The notes beneath the pieces were generated by a model, which did not search any database, was not told the origin of the DNA, and saw only the letters and a program-made list of their open reading frames with translations. Positions 1-4,981 of a stretch of 12,013 nt of DNA are shown here, piece by piece. Source of the stretch: Paracoccaceae bacterium (GTDB taxonomy: Bacteria > Pseudomonadota > Alphaproteobacteria > Rhodobacterales > Rhodobacteraceae); NCBI GenBank assembly GCA_025458985.1, contig JALORM010000078.1, positions 1 to 12,013 on the forward strand, read 5' to 3'. Position 1 is the first letter of the stretch; the number at the start of each line of letters is the position of its first letter. A program made the position numbers and the translations under genes.

Positions 1-368
1 GGTGTCGCCCGGGCGGTGCTGCGGACGACGGGCGAGGGTTGCGCGCGCGGAACGGGCGGAACGGCGGCTGCCGGGGCGATGGCCGCGACGACCTCGGTTG
101 CCGGCGGCGGCGGGGGCGGCGCCGGTTCCGTGAAGAGCGTGAAGGACAGCGGTTCGTCCCCGCGGGCCGGCGCCAGCACCGGAAGATCGCCCGTCAGCGG
201 CGCGCTGTCGTCACTGGGGACGGAAAGCACGAAGCCCTGATCCACCTGCGGAGGATAGATCGGGAGAACCAGCGTCGAGGGCGGCACTTCGAGGTCGGAT
301 GCCAGCGCGGCCGTGGCGGACAGCGCAGCTGCCACCGTCGAAAGCGTGAGGATGCCGAACCTGATCAT
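1..368 (-). CDS. Secreted proline-rich protein of unknown function (N-terminal part only)
   Basis: The reading frame runs off the left edge of the window; 122 residues are visible. It starts MIRFGILTLS and has a Sec-type signal peptide (residues 1-23, hydrophobic core, AxA-type site ALA before SDLE), so the product is expected in the periplasm or outside. There is no lipobox cysteine. The mature part is rich in Pro and Ala and carries six consecutive prolines at 84-89, a likely flexible spacer before a domain beyond the edge. Third codon positions are strongly GC-biased, as in the real genes nearby, which favours this frame over the low-complexity frames on the other strand. An in-frame GTG 36 bases upstream (404) is an alternative start; neither has a strong Shine-Dalgarno site. 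It is divergent from the DUF1036-like gene. No family is recognised from the visible part. Confidence 0.6.
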   Translation of the reverse strand, partial: MIRFGILTLSTVAAALSATAALASDLEVPPSTLVLPIYPPQVDQGFVLSVPSDDSAPLTGDLPVLAPARGDEPLSFTLFTEPAPPPPPPATEVVAAIAPAAAVPPVPRAQPSPVVRSTARAT

Positions 369-469
369 GAGCCCGATGCTAGCAGGTTGTGCACGCCATT
401 TCACCCTCAACCCTATCCAACGGCGCTGCCCTAAGCTTCGCGGCACCTGGACGGTATGGAATTCCCGAC
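369..469. promoter_or_regulatory. Divergent intergenic region, presumed promoters
   Basis: This roughly 100-bp spacer separates the starts of two divergent genes for exported proteins, so promoters for both must lie here or in the early coding parts. It is somewhat less GC-rich than its surroundings. No convincing -35/-10 pair or operator could be picked out by eye. A TGGA at 457-460, 9 bases before the TTG at 470, may serve as a weak ribosome binding site for the rightward gene. Confidence 0.3.
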
Positions 470-883
470 TTGCGACAAGCCAAGGCAAAAGCTGCATTTT
501 TCCTTCTTCCGGTGCTTTGGGGCGGTGCCGCCGACGCCCAGTTTGCGGTCTGCAACCAAACCTTCGACGTGGTCAACGTGGCGATCGGCAAATTCGACGA
601 GACTGTGTTCGAGACTTCCGGCTGGTGGACAATCGGCCCCAACCAATGTGCCAATGTTGTCACAGAGGAACTGAAAGTTCGATACATCTACGTCTTCGCG
701 CAGGACGTCTTCGGCAAGACGGTGCTCGCGGGATCGACTCCGATGTGCGTCGGCCCGGAGCGATTCGAGATCCGGGGCGAGGGTGACTGCCTCGTGCGGG
801 GCTTCCTTGAAGCGCGTTTCCACGAGGTCGACACGCTGCGCACGGAACGCTGGACCCTGTTCCTGGTACCGCCCCCGGGGTGA
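470..883 (+). CDS. Small secreted DUF1036-like protein
   Basis: The likely product has 137 residues if translation starts at TTG 470, giving MRQAKAKAAF followed by a hydrophobic stretch and a cleavage site near ADA|QF (residue 23). The frame is open from an ATG at 389, but that start would put about 27 extra residues without signal character ahead of the signal peptide, so TTG is preferred. The mature part resembles DUF1036: an early Cys after the signal (C28), an AIG motif, the GWW-x-I-x(3)-QC segment around 51-60 (C60), an aromatic YIYVFA strand at 72-77, then C93 and C107 in a GDC context. Four cysteines suggest two disulfides in the periplasm. The biochemical role of DUF1036 is unknown to me. 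It lies 85 bp upstream of the pseudo-caspase gene on the same strand. Some early codons are more AT-rich than in the neighbours. Confidence 0.75.
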   Translation: MRQAKAKAAFFLLPVLWGGAADAQFAVCNQTFDVVNVAIGKFDETVFETSGWWTIGPNQCANVVTEELKVRYIYVFAQDVFGKTVLAGSTPMCVGPERFEIRGEGDCLVRGFLEARFHEVDTLRTERWTLFLVPPPG

Positions 884-888
884 CCGGC

Positions 889-905
889 GCCGCGGCCGGC
901 GCGGC
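889..905 (+). other. GC-rich hairpin after the DUF1036-like gene
   Basis: GCCGCG at 889-894 can pair with CGCGGC at 900-905 around a 5-base loop, beginning five bases past the stop codon. There is no T-tract after it, so it is not a classical intrinsic terminator. It could be a weak attenuator or a chance product of the very high GC content. Confidence 0.25.
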
Positions 906-957
906 CATTCGGACTCGCGCGCGGGGGGAACCTGCTGGTATGCTTGGCCGAGTTGAC

Positions 958-961
958 GAGG
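958..961 (+). promoter_or_regulatory. Ribosome binding site of the pseudo-caspase gene
   Basis: GAGG lies 7 bases before ATG 969. This good spacing fixes that start, which is also the one that gives a signal peptide. Confidence 0.6.
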
Positions 962-968
962 TAACCCC

Positions 969-2408
969 ATGCGCCGGTCATCGCTTCGCTTCGCTCTCGC
1001 CGCTGCAGTGGCAGGCTCGCCGACGCTTGCCGGTGCCGAAGCCTGGACCGCGCTTGTGATCGGCAACCCCGGTCCCGGGGCCGAGGATGCAAGTGCGTAT
1101 GCCTCGCTGGCCGCCGAAACCCTGACGGCGGCGGGCCTTTCGCAGGTGGTGCTGGAGCGTGAGGTTCCAGCCGACGCGGTGCTCGGCACGGTCGAGGCGG
1201 TGGCCGGTGCGCCCGCGGTCGTGATCTACATCGCGGCACCGCTGACGGCGCTCTCCGACGGGCCGATGATCGGGTCGGCGCAGTCGGAAACCGGGCTGTC
1301 CCTGGGCACGGTCCTGCGGACGCTTGCCGAGGCGGGGACCCGCCGTGCGGCCGTACTGATCGAGGATTGCGGCGGGCCCGCGGGCCAGGCCGGCCGGGTG
1401 AACCTGCCTCCGGCACCCGAGGGGCTTGAGTTGTTCCTGGCTGCCAGTGCCGGTCCGGACGGCACCTGCGGCGGAGCGGCGCGGTTGACCGAGGCGCTGC
1501 GCGACGCGCAGGCGGCCGGGCCGCTGGACCTGGATGCGGCGCTCTCAGGGCTATGGGTCGGGGCGCGCATGGCCGAGGCCACGGTCCTCGGGCCGGAGCG
1601 AACGGGCGGACCCGAGCAGGGCGGCTCTTCACCCGTCTTCGACGTCGTCGAGGCCGACACGGCCGATGTCGTGACACCGATTGCGCCGGTCTCGCAGGTC
1701 GAGACGGTGGTTCCCGCGACGGCTCCCCAGGACGCCGCCGCGACCGAGGGAGGCGCCGTCGCAACCTTCGTTGCGCCGTCGCTGGCGCAGATCGCCGCAC
1801 AGCCCACCGCCGAGGGCTTTCCCGAACCCTCGATCATCGTCGGCCTGATCGAGACCACGGCCGCCACCTTCGGCACGGTGGACGATACCGCCCCCGAGGT
1901 CACCTCGAACGAGATCGCCTTCGACAACCTCGACGCCCGCCGCGCCTTCAAGGCCCAGGACCCCGAACTGTTCGCGGCCCTGGTCGAAAGCGGCGCATTC
2001 GATCCGCCGGACGTGCAGCTTGCCCGCGTCCTGCAGGAAGAGCTCGCGCGGATGGGCTGCTACCGTGCGGCAATCGACGGCGACTGGGGCAACGGATCGC
2101 GGGCTGCGGTGGACCGCTACTTCGCGGAGCTCGACGGCGTCGAGCCGGTCGGCCGCGATCCGACGGTCGGGCTCTATCGCCAGATCATCCTGCGCGACGA
2201 TGTGGCCTGCCCCGAGCCCGAGCCCGCGGTGGCGACCACGTCCGAGCCGCGCCGGACCACCACGCCCACCCGCACGGCCACCACGCCACGGCAGCAGCCG
2301 GCCGCGCAGCAGCCGACCCGGCGCACCCAGCAGCCTGCGCAGCAGCCTGCCCAGCAGCAGCAACCGAGGACACTTCGCAACAACAGCCTCGGCGGCGTCT
2401 ATCGCTGA
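969..2408 (+). CDS. Secreted caspase-like (degenerate) protein with peptidoglycan-binding-like domain
   Basis: The product has 479 residues. Residues 1-23 form a signal peptide (cleavage near AGA|EA), so the protein acts in the periplasm or beyond. Residues 26-135 resemble the core of caspase-fold (peptidase C14) proteins: strand ALVIGN at 28-33, a helix and AGL turn at 55-57, a hydrophobic strand VVIYIA at 84-89 where active members carry the YxxGHG-type catalytic His, and strand VLIEDC at 129-134 where they carry the catalytic Cys (C134 here). No histidine occurs anywhere in the chain, so a Cys-His dyad cannot form; I infer a pseudo-enzyme. Residues about 348-390 look like a PG_binding_1 repeat (LQEELARMGCY...IDGDWGNGSRAAVDRYF). 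The tail (430-470) is rich in Thr, Pro, Gln and Arg. Caspase plus PG-binding architectures are known in alphaproteobacteria. The next gene starts 15 bases after the stop, suggesting an operon. The caspase call rests on pattern resemblance and is less sure than the PG-binding one. Confidence 0.8.
   Translation: MRRSSLRFALAAAVAGSPTLAGAEAWTALVIGNPGPGAEDASAYASLAAETLTAAGLSQVVLEREVPADAVLGTVEAVAGAPAVVIYIAAPLTALSDGPMIGSAQSETGLSLGTVLRTLAEAGTRRAAVLIEDCGGPAGQAGRVNLPPAPEGLELFLAASAGPDGTCGGAARLTEALRDAQAAGPLDLDAALSGLWVGARMAEATVLGPERTGGPEQGGSSPVFDVVEADTADVVTPIAPVSQVETVVPATAPQDAAATEGGAVATFVAPSLAQIAAQPTAEGFPEPSIIVGLIETTAATFGTVDDTAPEVTSNEIAFDNLDARRAFKAQDPELFAALVESGAFDPPDVQLARVLQEELARMGCYRAAIDGDWGNGSRAAVDRYFAELDGVEPVGRDPTVGLYRQIILRDDVACPEPEPAVATTSEPRRTTTPTRTATTPRQQPAAQQPTRRTQQPAQQPAQQQQPRTLRNNSLGGVYR
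2292..2363 (+). repeat. Imperfect CAGCAGCC(N) tandem repeats coding the Gln/Pro-rich tail
   Basis: Copies of CAGCAGCC begin at 2292, 2307, 2328 and 2340, followed by CAGCAGCAGCAA at 2352. The last three units are exactly 12 bases apart. They encode QQPA-type repeats in the tail of the pseudo-caspase. Such repeats can change length by slippage in multiples of 12 without breaking the frame. Confidence 0.7.
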
Positions 2409-2423
2409 CCGGGGCGGCGCGCC

Positions 2424-4796
2424 GTGTCCTTCGATGTCGATCCCGCATTCCGGCAGTCGGGCCGCAAGTCCCGCCAGCGCGCTGTCCGCAGGCAGGTTGC
2501 GCGCATCCTTGCCTTCGGTGGCGGCGGCCTGGCCGCCGTGCTGGCGGTCGCAGGTCTTGCATGGCTCATCTGGCCATCGGGCGAGGGCGGCGGCGATGAC
2601 AAGGGCGGTCTTGCCGAGGCGACGGGCGCGGACGGGATCGCCGACGAGGGCTTTCGCCTGACCCAGATCGAGACCAGCCCCGATGACGGCATCGTCGCGG
2701 CGATGACGCCGTTCCTCGACCTCAAGCGCGCGCCGATGATCCTGCGGTTCGAGAAGTCGGAAAGCTCGGTCGCGCGGACGCTTCCCGCCCCGGCGGCGCT
2801 TCCCGTCGCGCGCGTGGGCCCTCCGGGGCCGGGGCAGCTGATGCTGCTGACCGACGAGCTGGTGCTGCAGGAAATGCGGTTCGTCGCCACCATTCCGTCC
2901 TCGAGCGACGACCTGGCCCTGTTCCAGGCCCAGCGCAGCCGCGGCATCGCCGAGCTGGTCGAGGCAAGCCGCCCCGGCGCGCCGGCGGCCGAGGCGGGCG
3001 CCGGCAACCTGGTGTCGATCGACGGCGATGAAGGCAGCTGGGGCGAACTGGTCGATACCGGGGGCGAGGCCACCGCCGACCAGGCCGTTTATGTCGAGAC
3101 CCAGATCGAGAACACCACCAGCACCGTCTTCGCCGTGCGGGAAAGCGAGCGCCTGCCGCTTTACGAGGATGCCATCGTGGTGATCTCGGCCGAGCGGACG
3201 CTGCTCGACGTCCTTGTGTCGAACGGTCTGCCCGAAGTGGGGGCTCAGCTGATCGTTCAGGGCGCCGCACGCCAGCTTGGCCAGGGAGAGCGCCTTGCGC
3301 CGGGCAGCGTCGTCGCGCTGCGCCTGCGGCCCGATGTCTCGGGCCCGCAACTTCTCCAGATGTCGCTCTACTCGCCCGAGGCCTATGTCGGCACGCTGGC
3401 CCAGGTCGGTGCCGGCCGGTTCGAGGTTGGCGCAGATCCGTGGATCGCGGACGACCTGCTGAACCGCACCGACGCCATGCGCGACCAGGCGATCGCGACC
3501 GGCGATGTCCGGCTTCTGGATGCGCTCTACAGTGCGGCGATCCGCAACGGGCTGTCCACGACGCTGGTGGGCGAGCTCATCGTGATGATGTCGCAGCTTC
3601 ACGACCTCGACCGGTTCGCGGTCGCGGGCGACAAGGTCACGATCCTCGTTGCCAGCGAACCCGGGCCGGAGGGCGCCGGGCCGGGCCAGATCCTCTTTGC
3701 CGGGATCGACGGGCCGTCGGGACAGATGCCCTGCTACGTGGCTGCGGCTGCCGGGGCGGGGTTCTCGTGCTACGATTTCGCCCGCGGCGGAAGCGGCAGC
3801 GGCGGCCAGCTCGGGGCGGGGCTTGTCGTGCCCACAAGCGGGACGCTGACCTCGGGCTTCGGGCCGCGGATGCACCCGATCCTGCGGCAGCTGCGCAACC
3901 ACAACGGCGTCGACTGGGCCGCGCCCATCGGGACGCCGGTTCAGGCCGCGGCCGCAGGCCGGGTGTCGCTGGCCGGCGACGGCGGCGGCTACGGCAATGT
4001 CGTCTACATCGACCACCCGGGCGGGATGCAGACGCGCTACGCGCACCTCAACGCCTTTGCGCCGGCGGGCCGCGCCGGCGCCGAGGTCCAGGCGGGCGAG
4101 GTCATCGGCTTCGTCGGAACCACCGGCCGATCGACCGGCCCGCACCTGCATTTCGAGGTCTGGATGAACGGCAGCCCGGTCGATCCGCTGTCGATGGGCG
4201 GCGGGGGCGGCGGGGGCGGCGGAGGCGGCACGGGCGACGGCGCGGTCGACGCGCTGGTGGCGCAGATCATCCGCGTGGAAAGCGCCGGGCGGGCGGATGC
4301 GCGCAACCCGCTGTCGACGGCAACCGGCCTTGGCCAGTTCATCGAAAGCACCTGGCTTCGGATGATGCAGACCTACCGCCCCGACCTGGTGCAGACGATG
4401 GGGCGCGATCAGCTTCTGGCGCTGCGCACCAACCCCGAACTGTCGACCGAGATGGTCCGCCACCTCGCGCGGGAAAGCGAGGCCTACCTGCGCGCCCGGG
4501 GCCACGAGATCACGGCCGGGCGGCTCTACCTTGCCCACTTCCTCGGGCCGGGCGGGGCCGACGCAGCCCTGAAGGCGCGGCCCGAACAGACGGTTCTCGA
4601 GGTCATGGGGGCTGCCGTGGTCGGCGCCAACCCGTTCCTGCGCGGCAAGACCATCGCCGACCTGCGCGACTGGGCCGACCGAAAGATGCAGGGTTCCGGC
4701 GGCGGCGGGCCTGCGGTCGTGCGGGCCGCGGCGGTGCCGCCCGAGATCCGTGCCTTCCGCGAGGCCATCGACGAGGTCCTGGCGCAGGCTGGGTGA
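2424..4796 (+). CDS. Membrane-anchored bifunctional peptidoglycan hydrolase: M23 endopeptidase plus lysozyme-like lytic transglycosylase
   Basis: The product has 790 residues and starts at GTG 2424; a GC-rich GGGGCGG nearby is only a weak ribosome binding site. A basic N-terminus (residues 12-27) precedes one membrane segment (about 31-50), so the rest should face the periplasm. Residues about 225-320 resemble the LysM/OapA-like region before the catalytic domain of YebA/MepM-type M23 peptidases. The M23 domain (about 470-590) has all expected metal and catalytic residues: H493 and D497 in HNGVD, H541 in YAHL, and H574/H576 in GPHLHFEVW. Eleven glycines (592-602) link it to a lysozyme-like domain (about 605-755) with the predicted catalytic E619 in RVESAG and the ATGLGQF motif at 633-639. 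M23 cuts peptide cross-links and transglycosylases cut glycan strands, so both wall bonds could be attacked. Its position facing a T6SS operon suggests wall remodelling for the machine (compare MltE and TagX in other systems), but general growth or division roles, or an effector role, are not excluded. Confidence 0.9.
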   Translation: MSFDVDPAFRQSGRKSRQRAVRRQVARILAFGGGGLAAVLAVAGLAWLIWPSGEGGGDDKGGLAEATGADGIADEGFRLTQIETSPDDGIVAAMTPFLDLKRAPMILRFEKSESSVARTLPAPAALPVARVGPPGPGQLMLLTDELVLQEMRFVATIPSSSDDLALFQAQRSRGIAELVEASRPGAPAAEAGAGNLVSIDGDEGSWGELVDTGGEATADQAVYVETQIENTTSTVFAVRESERLPLYEDAIVVISAERTLLDVLVSNGLPEVGAQLIVQGAARQLGQGERLAPGSVVALRLRPDVSGPQLLQMSLYSPEAYVGTLAQVGAGRFEVGADPWIADDLLNRTDAMRDQAIATGDVRLLDALYSAAIRNGLSTTLVGELIVMMSQLHDLDRFAVAGDKVTILVASEPGPEGAGPGQILFAGIDGPSGQMPCYVAAAAGAGFSCYDFARGGSGSGGQLGAGLVVPTSGTLTSGFGPRMHPILRQLRNHNGVDWAAPIGTPVQAAAAGRVSLAGDGGGYGNVVYIDHPGGMQTRYAHLNAFAPAGRAGAEVQAGEVIGFVGTTGRSTGPHLHFEVWMNGSPVDPLSMGGGGGGGGGGGTGDGAVDALVAQIIRVESAGRADARNPLSTATGLGQFIESTWLRMMQTYRPDLVQTMGRDQLLALRTNPELSTEMVRHLARESEAYLRARGHEITAGRLYLAHFLGPGGADAALKARPEQTVLEVMGAAVVGANPFLRGKTIADLRDWADRKMQGSGGGGPAVVRAAAVPPEIRAFREAIDEVLAQAG
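4197..4229 (+). repeat. Polyglycine-coding GGC/GGG repeat (interdomain linker)
   Basis: GGCGGGGGC-type units encode eleven glycines in a row between the M23 and lysozyme-like domains. The low-complexity repeat looks like a fusion seam and may vary in length between strains. Confidence 0.8.
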
Positions 4797-4802
4797 GGCA
4801 GG

Positions 4803-4969
4803 CCCCCCACCCCCATCCCCTCCCCACGAGGGGGAAGGGAGGCACGCAGACGCATCAGGGCGTGCAGCGGACGGGAGCGGGGGCGTCAGGCCGCGACGGG
4901 CGCCGGCTGCCCCGCCCTTCGCCGGCCTCGCGGCTCCCTCCCGATGTGGGGAGGGAGGGGGTGGGGGTT
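4803..4969. repeat. Inverted pair of C/G-tract palindromic repeats, probable bidirectional terminator
   Basis: This spacer lies between two convergent stop codons (4796 and 4982). The left arm (4803-4842) reads CCCCCACCCCCATCCCCTCC and ends in GGGGGAAGGGAGG. The right arm (4932-4969) is nearly its reverse complement, and each arm is itself a hairpin (CCCC tract, short loop, GGGG tract). GCACGCAGACGC just inside the left arm is partly matched in inverted orientation just outside the right arm (GCGTGCAGGCG). Similar C/G-tract palindromes between convergent genes are common in Rhodobacterales-type genomes. Likely roles are transcription termination in both directions or protection of mRNA 3' ends. 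There is no T-tract, so the terminator call is inference. I see no gene in the 89 bases between the arms. Confidence 0.55.
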
Positions 4970-4981
4970 GCGTGCAGGCGC

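Noticed and set aside
389..469. ATG 389 as the start of the DUF1036-like gene
   Set aside because: It would put about 27 residues with no signal character in front of an otherwise good signal peptide; TTG 470 fits better.
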